This document shows, piece after piece, positions 11,823 through 23,142 of a stretch of 64,000 nucleotides of DNA (position 1 is its first letter; each line of letters starts with the position of its first letter). A model generated the notes under the pieces. It saw nothing but the letters and a program-made list of their open reading frames with translations. It did not search any database and had not been told where the DNA came from. The DNA comes from Globodera rostochiensis. Its lineage: Eukaryota; Nematoda; Chromadorea; Rhabditida; Heteroderidae. Location: the NCBI GenBank assembly GCA_018350325.1, contig JAEVLN010000034.1, forward strand, positions 186,001 to 250,000, written 5' to 3'. A program made the position numbers and the translations under genes.

Positions 11823-14797
11823 GAATTAAATGCATTTATTCATTTGAACCAAACTTCCATGGGGTTGTTAGTGATTGTTCAACAAGCGAAAATTGTTATT
11901 CTGCAATTTGCTTAACTGGTAATTATTTATAAATATATTTAAATTAATTTTTCGAAACGGGATTCTTCTGACTTTTTGCTTCCCAAATCCCACCTGCTGA
12001 GTGGTTCCGAATTATTGCTTATGTCGTTTAAAAAATTTAGAACCCATAATAGACAAAAGATATAAAAAAATATTCATATGCCCCAGGGCCAAAATCACTC
12101 AAAACCACTAGGTACAATTTCGGGGGCAAGTCGTTTAAACCGGTTTCTGAACCGGTTCAAATTTGAAAAAGCATAGGGGGCCATTTTGGTATAATTTCTC
12201 GAAAATATTTGTGGTTCTAAAAATTGTCCAAAAATATGTTATTGATGCACTAACAAATTGAGAGTTTAAACCGGTTTTTGAAAATTAAGGGAAAAACAAC
12301 TTTTAATGGGGCGAGACATGGAGGGCGGAAGAAGAAGTCTGACGGAGCACCACGATTCGGCGCCGGCAAGTTTTTCGTTATAACTTAGTTCAAACTCATC
12401 CAAACCAAACATTCTTGGTATCATTCGAAAGCCCTTAGTATGCTGAACCATTGATCAAGGTTAAGCTAACCGATTTGTCTTTTCAAAAAAAAGTTATAGC
12501 TTAAACGTGTAAAAATCTCAATTTTCCGTGCTTTTTTTGCGCGAGAGTCATAACTTTTTTTATTTAAGTCGAATCAGTTAGCTTTTAACTTTGTAAGCTT
12601 CTACTCATTGCATGCTTTCGAATGATACCAAGAATGTTTGGTTTGGATGACTTTGAACAAAGTTATAACGTTACAAACTTCGGCGCCGAATCGTGCGCGC
12701 CGAAACGCGGGGTACCGAAGTCTGACGACCCCCGGGGGGGGGGGGGGGTCACTTGGTTTACACCGCACTAAAACCTTATACCAAAAGCTCTAAATGAGTA
12801 GAAACTATTTGTAAAAGTAAACTAAGTAGTAAACCAAAGTTTAAAAAAGTTATAAATGTAAAATTGCCAAAATTGTGCTTTTTCGTGGTTTTTTGATCAT
12901 AACTTTTTTAAACTTTGATTTATTTTGAGCGATTTTGGTTTTGTACATATATGATCCATATCTTTTCCTATTTTTCAGATACTAATGCGATTGCCCACAT
13001 TGACAAAGGATGTCTGGATAAAGGAGAACATTTTATGGTATTAAAACGATGTTATGGAGCTAACACTAGTACTGATGGACCTCGATTGCAGCTCGAACAA
13101 TGCAACAATACCGATTTGTGCAATGAGCACCTGCATAACACGGTAAAATGTTGTTACCGGGCGTTTAGCATTTCAAAACATGCAAGTTTTTAAAGTTTAT
13201 GGTATTTGCTCCAAAAAAGGCCAAAATATGCCAAAAATGCCGAAATATGCACCGAAAAATGGCACTTTTAGTACCCTACTATGGCTTAAAACTTAAGCCT
13301 TTTCGCATATTATTTTAGTATTTTTGGAAAGTTGAAAAAGATCGAAAAATCGCGGTGGTTTTAACTGTCAGGCCAATTCATCGCTAGATGGCCATCTCCG
13401 CGCCAGCCACTCGAGCGCTGCGCCATTTCAGCTCCACAATTTTTCCCCTTATTTTTATGAAAATGTTCAATTCTTCAAGCATTTTTTTCGAAAATGACTA
13501 AAACTTATCGTTAAAAATATGAATTATTTTTCAAAAACAGCCATAAATCCATGATTTTAGGTGCATTTTTACAAATTTTTGGTCAAAAATCCCAAAAATA
13601 TGCAAAATATGCCCAAATATGCAAAATATGGTTTTTAAACTGACCAAAAAAGCTCAAACCAACACTAAAAGGCTATTTTTTAAGCATACAAAATATGTAA
13701 AAAAATAAAAATCCGTTGCCTACTGATCACCAGTGTTTTGCTGTTCATGAATTTTGAATCTGTTCCTGTTCTGTTCTGAAATCTTAGAACAGCCTATCTG
13801 TTCTCTGCTAGTGGTGCTTGAGACCCTAAATTTACTGAGACTTGACCCCGAGACTCGAGAATTGAGCCCAAAAAATCCAAACTTTTAATTTAGATTCAAA
13901 ATAAAGTTGATCCCCGACCCCTCCAGGACGGGGAAGCCGGGAGTCGGGGACGACCCAATTTTGGAGCTCAGGATCAGGAGTAACACTTGTTCAAAAATCA
14001 AATAATTTTTTTTTGAGAATTCTGCTTTACTTCTGGGAGGGGGGGGGGAGGGTAAGGTCGGCGGTGCCTATAGGCGCCGCCAAGAAAATTTTGAATTTTT
14101 GACTCATTAAGAAATTTGCAACCATTTTAAGCATTTTCGAAATAGGAAGAATCCGGCGCAGGGTTTTTATCGGCAAACCCCAAAAACGTGGCACAAAAGT
14201 TCAAAAACGTGGTAAAATTTTTCAAAAACGTGGCCATTTTTAAGCCTTTAATTTCATGAAAAATTGCTTGAACAATCATTAACTAGCATATTTTTATCAC
14301 CACTCACTTTTCACCATTTCAATTGTTCATTTTGCCCTGTTCCAGCTTGGCCTGTTCTCTTCTGTCCCTGTTCCAAGAATTTTGAAATCTGTTCCTGTCC
14401 CTGTCTTGGCTGAAATCTTGGAACTGAGAACAGAACAAGCCAACCTAAAACAGCAAAACACTGCTAATCACTTTCATTTTGTTGATCTAACTGTAAGGAA
14501 AGTTGTGGATCAAAAAGGTTTTGGGTGACTTATCCGGAACAGATATTGTCAGCTTTTGGTACGCTCAATCAATCAATTCATTTTAAGCCCACGACAACGA
14601 CTTCAAAGCCAACGACAACGACTTCAAAGCCACCGACAACGACTTCAAAGCCACCGACAACGACTTCAAAGCCCACGACAACGACAACAAAGCCCACGAC
14701 AACGACGACTACACCAACTACAGTGCCCACAACTACAACTCCACAATATTTTTTCGGCTTTCATTTTGGACGTATTTATCAAAATAAAATAAAATAA
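11823..14797 (+). pseudogene. Three-finger-like gene copy 2, lacking its signal-peptide exon
   Basis: Exons equivalent to 2, 3 and 4 of the 3.0-kb gene lie at 11823-11918, 12979-13142 and 14588-14797 with all splice sites kept. All cysteines are kept; visible changes include Met to Ile in YSA(M/I)CLTG, Tyr to His after DKGE and Phe to Leu near NEH. The Thr-rich stalk has a different repeat number and the C-terminus ends earlier, at a stop after YQNKIK. No counterpart of exon 1 exists because the duplication starts inside intron 1. Unless an upstream exon is borrowed, for instance by trans-splicing or read-through from copy 1, the protein could not be secreted. It is therefore called a truncated gene. 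Confidence 0.65.
12300..12740. mobile_element. Fold-back element, copy 2
   Basis: Same element as at 4,640-5,085, with arms TTCTTGGTATCATTCGAAAG and CTTTCGAATGATACCAAGAA. It ends at a poly-G run that differs in length from copy 1. Confidence 0.7.
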
Positions 14798-15086
14798 AAA
14801 TAAAATTACTTATTTCTAAAATGTTCTTGTTGTTTAAAAAACACATATTTCAGCTTTCAAAATTGAGCCTCCCTGCGAAACAGATTGCCACTTTGGCATC
14901 CAACTTGGACGTATATTTTATTTTATAGAATTTAAAAATTGTTTTTTGTTTTGAAAACAATAAATTAATTCATTTATTCAATTTTAGCAGAAAAAAAGAA
15001 GTAGAAGAGTGAGTGAACTCAGAATGATCGGAAGATGAAAATGATTTGGAGCAAATTTTACATTAACTTAGAGACCGGATTCATAT

Positions 15087-15679
15087 CAGGGTTCGTATTC
15101 GTACTTGGATGCCAAGTACAGTACTTGGAAACGGACCCTCGTATTTACAAATTTAAAAGCGTTTTTATTTCCAAGATTGTACTTGGAAAATGAGAATTTG
15201 GCATGAGTGTTGAAAATTTAGGGATTTTTTTTAATGGAAATATTCATGTTTTGGCATTGTGTCCTCAAAATTTTTCAAGAAAATGGCTATTTTATCAAAA
15301 ATGAGCCCTCTAAGCACCGCCGGGGACCCCTCGCATTTCTAAAAAGCCCGCCAACCCCTCTCAGCAGAATTTGCAAAAAAAAAGCTTTTGAAAAACCAAA
15401 AAGCGGAAAATTTTCATAATTTTTGCGCAATTTTCTTAACAAAACTGTTAAAAATTGAAAAAAAAAATTTCTGACGGCGCCTGTCGGCGCCGTCCGCGCA
15501 CCACAACGCCATTTAAGACTAATACGGCTCTGATCTTGGGTAAACCCCGAAATTTGGCCCTCAAATTGATTTTTGAGAAATTTTTTGAGCGTACTTGGAT
15601 TTCGTAAAATTGGCCCGTTATGTAGTTGGAAATCAACTTGTTTGTACTTGGGAATTGTCTTAACCCGATACGAACCCTG
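15087..15679. mobile_element. hAT-like non-autonomous element (copy 2)
   Basis: Duplicate of the 7,366-7,954 element, with the same CAGGG...CCCTG ends and the same flanking 8-mers. Confidence 0.8.
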
Positions 15680-16130
15680 ATTTATATGCACCAAAAATGG
15701 CCAAAACATGCATTTTTAACAATTTTTTGCCATAATATGCTACAAAATCCTAAAAATGCAAATTTCATTTTTTATTGCATCTTTGTTAAAAATTTTGAGT
15801 CAAAAAAGTGCCAAAATATGCAAAACATGTAATTTCAAAATGGTCAAAAAAGAAAAAGACCAACGTAACAACATCTTTTTTGAGCTAATTACATCGAGAC
15901 TTAATTGGCTTAAATATATGCAAAATGCATATAATCCGGGCTCTATTCATAAGAATATTTTTTTAAATAAATCATTTGCTATATCAAAATAACATAATGT
16001 GGCAGCGCCGCTATTGTTGCATAATTTGTTTGGAATCGTTTTATGCTGGAAAAGTTAGGAAATTTGATGATTTGAAATAGAGAAACGGGGGTTCAACGGC
16101 TTTGAATCAGGGATGCCCGGAATTACGGTT

Positions 16131-16524
16131 AAGTTAGACCGTGCCAGGGAAGGGGCTGGCATTTAAGGCCAGGGGTACGGGGCCGGCTGCCCAAAGGGGG
16201 TCGAACCGATTGGCAGTCATTCCCGAAGGAGGGCTTCCCGGGGTGATCAGTCCCTTCAGCCCCTCCTCCCCTCCCCGTTCTTCCGACGCCATCGAAGTCA
16301 CTTTATTCCGCGAGGTTCGAACTGACTGACCTCCTCTTCTCTCTCTCCTTACAATTTAAATGTGATGAAATGGGCGGGGCTATGGGCAGTGAACATATTG
16401 AGAGGGTGCGTGAAATGTGATGAGAATTGATCGATTTGCCTATTCGCTTTTTCTCCCTTCCCTCTTATGCTTCGGCAATCACGTTCAGCCTAATCCCGGT
16501 CCGATTTTGGCTAACTGCTACAGT
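16131..16524 (+). mobile_element. Non-LTR retrotransposon 5' fragment with 2A-like NPGP motif
   Basis: About 394 bases absent from the equivalent place in copy 1, between ATTACGGTTA and CTT(A/G)TTACGG. Its 3' part encodes LLCFGNHVQPNPGP. A hydrophobic Leu-rich run followed by VxPNPGP is typical of the N-terminus of CR1/L2/Rex-type LINE proteins, where 2A-like NPG|P ribosome-skipping motifs are known. The upstream GC-rich part would be 5' UTR. The reverse-transcriptase part is absent. It could be an insertion in copy 2 or, given the GTTA microhomology at both ends, a deletion in copy 1. Confidence 0.5.
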
Positions 16525-16819
16525 TACTTATTACGGGGATTTGGCTGTTACGAGTCACTTCTCTCGGCTACCGGTCCGAGGGTCGCAAGAGTTTTGAGTG
16601 TCCCGAATGCTTTATAACTTTCTACAACCTAAACCGATTAGGTCGGACATTATACCAAATGAAAGCTCTCGATCAGGAGAAGCAATTAATAAGCAAAAGC
16701 TAAGCGATCTGATAATTATGAAAAAGGTTATGGCCAGAAAACCTCCAAAAATGGCCATTTTTTTTGGAGTTTTTCACTTTTTTGGCCATAAATTTTTTAA
16801 GCATTGTCCAATCACTATC

Positions 16820-17890
16820 CTCATCTCTTCCGTTCCAATCTTCTTTTCCTCCTTTCATTTCGTCTCTTCCGTTCCAATCTTCTTTCCTTTTTTCTTCTCT
16901 TCTCTTCTGTTCATTTCGTTCTTCGCCCCCCACCCATTTCCACTCTTCCGTTTCTCCTTTCTTTTCCTCCTTTCCTCTCTCTCCTTCCGTTCCTCCTTAC
17001 TTCTCGTCCCTTCCGTGCATTTCTTTTTCACCCCCCCCCCCTCCCATTTCATCGCATCCTTTCCTTCCTTCCTTCCTTCTTCTTTTCTATCCTCACTTCC
17101 TTTCCTTTCTTCTGCTTCCTTCCGTTCATCTCTTCCTTTCTTCCCCTCCATTCATTCTTCCTTCATTTCTTTCTTCCCCCCCCCCCACACTCTAGGCGTT
17201 TTGTGTGTAATAGATGGTTTTGCACCATTCCGTGTACTCGCTCGTGCGCTTTGCGCGCTCGCCCGCCCACCCATCCCTCCGCTTGCTTCGCTCGCTTAAC
17301 GCGGGCTTTGCCCGCCACCCCTCCGTTCCTCCCTTTTCCTTCTTTCTTCTCATCCCCTCCGTTCATTTCTTTCTTCCCCTCCCCCTCCCATTTCCTCCCT
17401 TCCTTTCTTTTCCTTCCTTCTCTTTCCCTTTCTTCCCCTCCATTCCTCTCTTCCTTTCCTCCCTTCCTTTGCTTTTCTTCTCTTCCTCCCTTCCTTTCTT
17501 TCCTTTCTTCCCTTCCTCTCTCCCTTTCTTCCCCTCCATTCCTTTCCTCCCTTCCCTTGCTTTTCTTCTCTTCCTCCCTTCCTTTTCTCTTTTCCCTTCA
17601 TTTCTACCATCTTCCCCTCCATTCATTCTTCCTTCATTTCTTTCTTCCTCCCCCCCCACTCTCTTCCTCCCTTCCTTTCTTTCCTTTCTTCCCTTCCTCT
17701 GTCCCTTTCTTCCCCTCCATTCCTTTCCTCCCTTCCCTTGCTTTTCTTCTCTTCCTCCCTTCCTTTTCTCTTTTCCCTTCATTTCTACCATCTTCCCCTC
17801 CATTCGTTCTTCCCCTCTTCCACTCCTTTCCTCTCTTCTTCCTCTCTCTTCCTTCCCCCCTCCTTTTCTTTCTTCCCTTTCGTTCATTTT
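16820..17890. repeat. Long polypyrimidine tract, copy 2
   Basis: About 1,070 bases of C/T words, with the same internal island (17,195-17,310) as copy 1 and an internal duplication (blocks near 17,540-17,640 and 17,720-17,810 match). All long ORFs across it on both strands are artefacts of composition. Confidence 0.9.
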
Positions 17891-17978
17891 AGCGCAGCCA
17901 TTTGCTCAATTTCTCTACTCCACATTAGTAGTTTAGCTTTGTCGACATGAGCGCCGTGATTTAAATTTGTTGAAGAGT

Positions 17979-18371
17979 TCAAAAAATAACGGCAATGTAA
18001 GCCTCGAGCAATGATTTGTAAACAAAAATTTGACCCGGACCCCTTAACCACGCACTCATTGAATGATTTGTATAGTTTAAAAATTGGCGCCTAGCTCCGC
18101 GGCCAGCTCCGTCACCGCGCGGTTGTTGTTGACGACTGTTGCCTCCACTGCCGTTTTTACTGCTGCTACCAGCTTCTCTCCCCGACCGCCTTTGCCGCTG
18201 TTTCAGCGTCGGGTATGCGCGCACTTCGAAGTTGGAAGCCCATTCCGGATGGACTGCCGCGTCCACCTTGCTCAATTTCATTGACTCCTTCTCCGAGACA
18301 CGTCCGAGCTGAGTCATCACCTTCGCTTTAAATTGGAAAACTTTTATTAAACCAATGCACCCCCTACCCAC
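17979..18371 (-). pseudogene. Protein disulfide isomerase fragment (copy 2, internally deleted)
   Basis: Minus-strand KVDAAVHPEWASNFEV then RAYPTLK, as in the fragment at 9.9-10.1 kb. It then runs directly into Gly/Ser-rich sequence because about 130 bases present in copy 1 are missing. There is no active-site CxxC. It is a decayed fragment. Confidence 0.55.
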
Positions 18372-19686
18372 ACCCTCCTTCCCATATCTTTAAAAAACCA
18401 CAAAAACCCCAAAGTTGAAATGTAAACCTTTTTCAAAAACATGCATTTTCTTCTTCCACAATTTTCGGCAATTGTTCAGACGATCACACCACAGCAATAT
18501 GGAAGAGGAGTCCAACGACACATAATAAGACGATTCTAGTCATGTTGTGATTTCAACTCTAACACCAATTTTTACTAAATATTTAAACGGCATTCGTGCG
18601 CGAAAAACGACTCCGAAAGGCTCGGATCACATATGCTAACCAAATCACGCCACACCCACCGAATTTATTTAAACAAAAAAATTTGAATTCAAATTTAACG
18701 CCTTTTTGAAACTCGCCAGAAAACCCACACCCACCGAAAAAAAGACGCCAAAATTCAAACTCGAGTTGAGACGCGAAAATTTGAATTTGGCGCCATTTTA
18801 AAAATACAGAGCTAACTATTCACATTATCCGAGTCGAGATTTTTTGAGATCCCGAGACGAGATTCTCGTCTCGACCGTGCTCTAGTTTCTAAATCTCATC
18901 GGTTAATTTCCATTGGAATGGGGCCAAAATTTGCTTCAATTTTGGTGCCAAGCTCGTTCGACGAAACGCACGGAAACAAATCGGCGGTAGAATCGACAAG
19001 CAAATTGGCGATGTCTGCAAAAACAAATATTTAAGTCGTGTTGACCCCCCTTTTTTTGTCGATAAAAAGTTGGGCGGAAAACAAAGCCTTCAACGGTAAA
19101 ATTCAAGAATACGTGTACCTCACCAAATCCCACAAATATATACCGTATTACCTCTTTTAATTCCACCGGCGACATTATTTTTCAACCTCCTCAGAAAGGG
19201 CGACATTATTAGAGGTGGCGACATTATTAGAGATGGCGACATTAATTTTCAAATTATTTGGCGATATGGTCATCCATCACGAAAATTCTTAACTTTTTCC
19301 GCACAATTTCCACTTCAGCTGGCGAAAAATTTTTTGAGAAAAACCCATAGGGGGGACCCTTTTGTTTTTGCAAAATTTGTAGGTTTGGACCAATTTTCTT
19401 AACAAATTCCATCAAAAACACACAAAAATTTGACCTCCAAATTGATTTTGGATAAAATTTTCTTCTGGAAAAATTGTTAAAGAAAAATGTATAAAACCAT
19501 ACACCTCTAAAAGTCCAACTTGTTTCGAAAAAATTCCTTAAGAAAAATACAATAAACTCCGAAAATGCACCCCTAAACATTGACTTTTTCAGATTTTCAA
19601 AAAAATGCACTTCTAAAAAATCGACTTTTAGCCCCTCCACCGAAAAAAAAAAATTCCTTGGTACACCCTTGAAACACACTCATAGT

Positions 19687-20270
19687 TAGGGTTGGGATTT
19701 ATATGTACATAAAATCTTGAAATATGCGCATAAAATATGCACCAAAAATTGCAAAATATGCACCAAAAATGAAAAAATATGCACATAAATTTTTCCAAAT
19801 TCAATATAAAATTTCCCCAAAGTTCTTCAAATTCATTTATCAATGGTTAAAGTTGCTGATGAGATACATACATTTCCAAATTTTCAAGTGTTTTGGCGAC
19901 TTTTTTGAACTTTTGTGACTATTTTGGTATTTTTGACGACTTTTTTGAACTTTTGTGATGATTTTGCGCTTTTTTCAAAAAATTTCTTAAGAAAATGAAA
20001 TAAATCAAATTTCTCTTGCCAAGATCACTAATTTTTTGCAAAATGCCAAAATATGCACATAAAATTAAAAAAATATGCACATAAATAGCGAAATATGCAC
20101 AAATATGCAAATATGCACATAAATCGCGAAATATGCAAAAATATGCAAAATATGCACATGGAAATGCGTTCTAGAAGCTTCAAACCAAGCCAAAAACACG
20201 TTTTTCGTGCGTTTCAGACTGTTACCAGTTCAGGAAAAAAATATGCATGTGCATATAAATCCCAACCCTA
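19687..20270. mobile_element. hAT-like non-autonomous element with perfect 8-bp duplication
   Basis: Ends are TAGGGTTGGGATTTATATG and CATATAAATCCCAACCCTA, flanked by CTCATAGT at 19,679-19,686 and 20,271-20,278. The matching site in duplication copy 1 (about 10,910-10,920, ACACACTCATAG) is unoccupied, so insertion followed the duplication. The interior is rich in AAATATGCACATAAA repeats and encodes no transposase. Confidence 0.85.
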
Positions 20271-20579
20271 CTCATAGTTTATCCATCTCCCCCTTTACAT
20301 CTCATCAAATTTTACCCAGTGGAAGAGAAATGATAAATCTGGATTTGTAATGTGAATGGGGGTGCCATTATTAGAGGGGGTGACCGGCGACATTATTAGA
20401 GAGGGCGACATTATTTTCCAACCTCCTCAGAAAGGGCGACATTATTAGAGGTGGTGACATTATTAGAGAGGGTGGAATTAAAAGAGGTAATACGGTATCA
20501 ATCGACTCCTCTCTAAGCCTAACGCACGAATCTGAAAGAACTTTTGGCGAAAGCCACTTTGAAGCAAGTTATGAGCTCG

Positions 20580-21330
20580 GGACTGAAGCGTCTTTTTGAC
20601 TGGGGACTCAGTTGTCCACTAGGGAAAAATCACTCATATTGGCTTTCAAAATTAGGAATTAATTGATAGAAAATCAAATTGAGAATTTAAGCGGTTTTTG
20701 AACCGGTTTAAAAACTTGAAAATTAATGAAAAACGAAAAAATTAAGGAAAAACGACTTTTGAGTAACAAAAGCCGGATATAATAACGATGACGGAGCAAG
20801 TAGTGGGGCGAGACGGAACCTCGTGACCCCAAAATTCGCCCAAGCTGTCGTATGCGAAAGTGCCTTCGTGAACTCCAACATATTCTTTGTCCAATGGCAT
20901 TTGTTTGGTCGCAAGGCCAATCAAAATATTGCTTAAATATAATAATAATGTTTTATCAAAAGTTTTATAATATTTATAAATTAGCTTTCGGTTAACCGAA
21001 ACCGATAACCGAACCGAACCTTTCGGTCTCAAACCGAACCGAAAAAATGTCGGTTTTCGGTTCGGTATCGGTACGGTTCGGTTTGAAACCGACAGCCTTA
21101 CTTATTACTTTATAAATGTGCCCAAAAGCATTCATTGAATTAATTTTTTCCATTACAAATAAAAAATATGTTTTAGGAAATTTAATGAACTAAATAATTC
21201 CATAAAAGGCATTATAAAACTAAGTAAAGGGCTGACGATAGACATTAAAATGTGCGTTTATCATTTATAAATAATTTTTATGAAATGAAAAATCCGTTAA
21301 TTTCATTCAACTTAATAGACCTTTCTGCTT
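20580..21330. other. Intergenic; small inverted motif
   Basis: A CGGTTCGGT-rich inverted repeat lies at about 20,990-21,095 (CCGAAACCGATAACCGAACC against GGTTCGGTATCGGTACGGTT). The rest is AT-rich and may hold the promoter of the gene starting at 21,336. No other coding signal. Confidence 0.55.
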
Positions 21331-21335
21331 AAAAA

Positions 21336-23142
21336 ATGCTTATAAACATTGGGTTCTTTTTTGTCTTCATCAAATTGTTGTTTTTTATCAATATTGATGA
21401 AGTAAGTGTGAATAATTTAAATAAATAATTAACAATCAAAATGTCGGCAGGTGTCTGCTTGTGCCCTGACGCGGTATGATGATGGTGGCTGTTGCAAGCG
21501 GAATGTATGGTCGGCGGCTATTTTGTCAGTTTTCGCACATTTTTAGTCCCTATCTTAAGGGGTTTAGTCCCTATTATATGCCCCTATTTTACGTTTTTTA
21601 TCCCTAAAAAATCCGATCCCTAATTATAACCAATAAACTAAGACTTTGCATTAAATTGAATATATAAGCAGTTAAGAAATGTTTTTTTTACTCTTTTTTT
21701 GATGGAAAATGACGAAATTAAATAAAATTTCCATGGAATAACAATTAATGACCGGAGAACAATGTGTAAAAAATGATGTGCTATATTGTTCGTGCCATCA
21801 TTCATTATTTGCTGGGCTGCTACTTTTAGGTTTTTACCTCTTTTTTCTGCAGCTTTGTTTTGGCATGTTACCTGAGCTTAGGGGTTCATTAGGCTTAAGC
21901 CTAAGGCACCATGAGCTTAGGGGGTTGTTAATGTTCACTGAAGTGTCCGGCACTAAAGTATGGGCACTGAATTGTCCGGCACTTTAAAATATACGATAAC
22001 TTTTTGAAGCTTTTTAGGAATGAGGAAGTAAAATTAAAGTATTTGAATTATAGTTAAATTCTAAGCAATTAAAATTCTTTTCAAAGAAAAATTGAACCAA
22101 ATATAAATTTCTGTGAAATTTCTAAGCAATGTTCTTAAAAAAATAAGTTAAAACTCCTTAATTTTTCCCTTTTCCTGCTCGCGCTTATTGTTTATCGCCG
22201 GGTTCTTTCCCAATGATTTTTGGCAAAATTTAGTGTAAGGGTAAAGAAAAATGTCAATGACATGGAGGGGGTTTGAAGCTCAACGAATTTTTGGTGACGG
22301 GAACATCGACCAATAAGCCAACAATAACAGTTTCCTTCCACACGAAAATGTGGTTAATTGTCTCAAAAAATACAAAATTTCTTTGATACAATTTATATTT
22401 CGACAAAATTTCGAAGAATTTTCTCTTCGTAAGAAAACCGAATGAAAACACTCGAAATTATCGAATCGAAAGGTTTCGACGCAGCCCTGGTGGTCACTGT
22501 AGGCTCCGGAACTGAAGTGTCCGCGTGCTGTATCAGCTCTGACTAATTGTTTAGTTGTCCTGGACCTTACAAACCAAACTGCAACATTTTCGAATACAAC
22601 TGTGTGGGTTGCGCGTACGTCTTCCATAAAGAAAACCAATGCACTGTGAACGTCTACTGCAGCTGTTTCTACTGTTGCGATAAGAAGTACGCCGAAACTT
22701 GTCCGGACCGATGCCGGGGATGTATTTTGGACGGGATTGGCGGTTGTCCGGAGAACATGCTCGACCCGTACAAAACCATTGGGTATAATTAGAAACTGAA
22801 CATAGCTATGTATTAAGCATTATTTTATAGCAATTCTTCATCTTCAATGCCGAAATCGGAAACAAAAGCGTGGAAAGCCTTCAACATGGTAATTTATTTA
22901 AAAATTAAATGTGGCTTTAAGTTTAATTGGATGATCAAATTGCGACTTAGATCGATGTTGACAAAAGCGGGAGCATTTCGTTGAATGAGGCCGTTAAACA
23001 TTTGGGCTCAAAACCTGACAATGGCACATTTGCCAAACATCTTGCCAAGAACCTGTCCTGGTTTGCCGAGATTGACCGCAATGCCAACAACCAAATTGAA
23101 CCCTGGGAGTTTGATCGATCGCTTATTGGAGTTGACAATTAG
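21336..23142 (+). CDS. Secreted Cys-rich/EF-hand protein, paralogue A (exon 2 interrupted)
   Basis: Exons proposed: 21336-21401 (signal peptide MLINIGFFFVFIKLLFFINI, GTAAGT donor); the first part of exon 2 from 21451 (VSACALTRYDDGGCC); the second part 22555-22782; exon 3 22831-22888; exon 4 22951-23142. The second part begins CPGPYKPNC and includes CSCFYCC, CPDRCRGC and GGCPEN. A donor GTATAA at 22783, overlapping a TAG stop in the unspliced frame, and an acceptor at 22830 remove a 48-base intron and keep frame into the EF-hand part. That part has loops DVDKSGSISLNE (canonical D1, D3, S5, E12) and DRNANNQIEPWE. About 1 kb of foreign DNA (about 21,515-22,554) splits exon 2, and I found no splice pair that removes it cleanly, so this copy may be broken. 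A paralogue lies at 47.2-48.6 kb. The Cys-rich domain matches no family I know. Calcium binding is expected of the loops; the target is unknown. Confidence 0.6.
21515..22554. mobile_element. Insertion splitting exon 2 of paralogue A
   Basis: Roughly 1 kb with no counterpart in the 47-48 kb paralogue, where the two flanks are continuous. It contains small inverted motifs (TTAGGCTTAAGCCTAAGGC near 21,890) and CACTGAAGTGTCCGGCAC / CACTGAATTGTCCGGCAC near 21,935-21,983. I could not identify terminal repeats or a target duplication, so the element type is unknown. Confidence 0.5.

Larger units (their letters stand above)
11206..20570. repeat. Second copy of the tandem segmental duplication
   Basis: From AAGATCCCGGTCTCGG at 11,208 the sequence repeats the order of 3.1-11.2 kb: minisatellites, three-finger exons 2-4, hAT-like element, polypyrimidine tract, PDI fragment, GGCGACATTATTAG motif. 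It ends at GCCACTTTGAAGCAAGT near 20,570, the same words found at 11,190-11,206. Exons 2 and 3 differ from copy 1 by only a few bases. Copy 2 differs by a LINE fragment (16.13-16.52 kb), a longer polypyrimidine tract, an extra 18.9-19.38 kb block, a deletion in the PDI fragment and the insertion at 19,687-20,270. Confidence 0.9.

Noticed and set aside
16598..17936. ORFs up to 362 aa over the second pyrimidine tract
   Set aside because: Same compositional artefact; no domain, no splice logic, and sequence differs from copy 1 by repeat gain.
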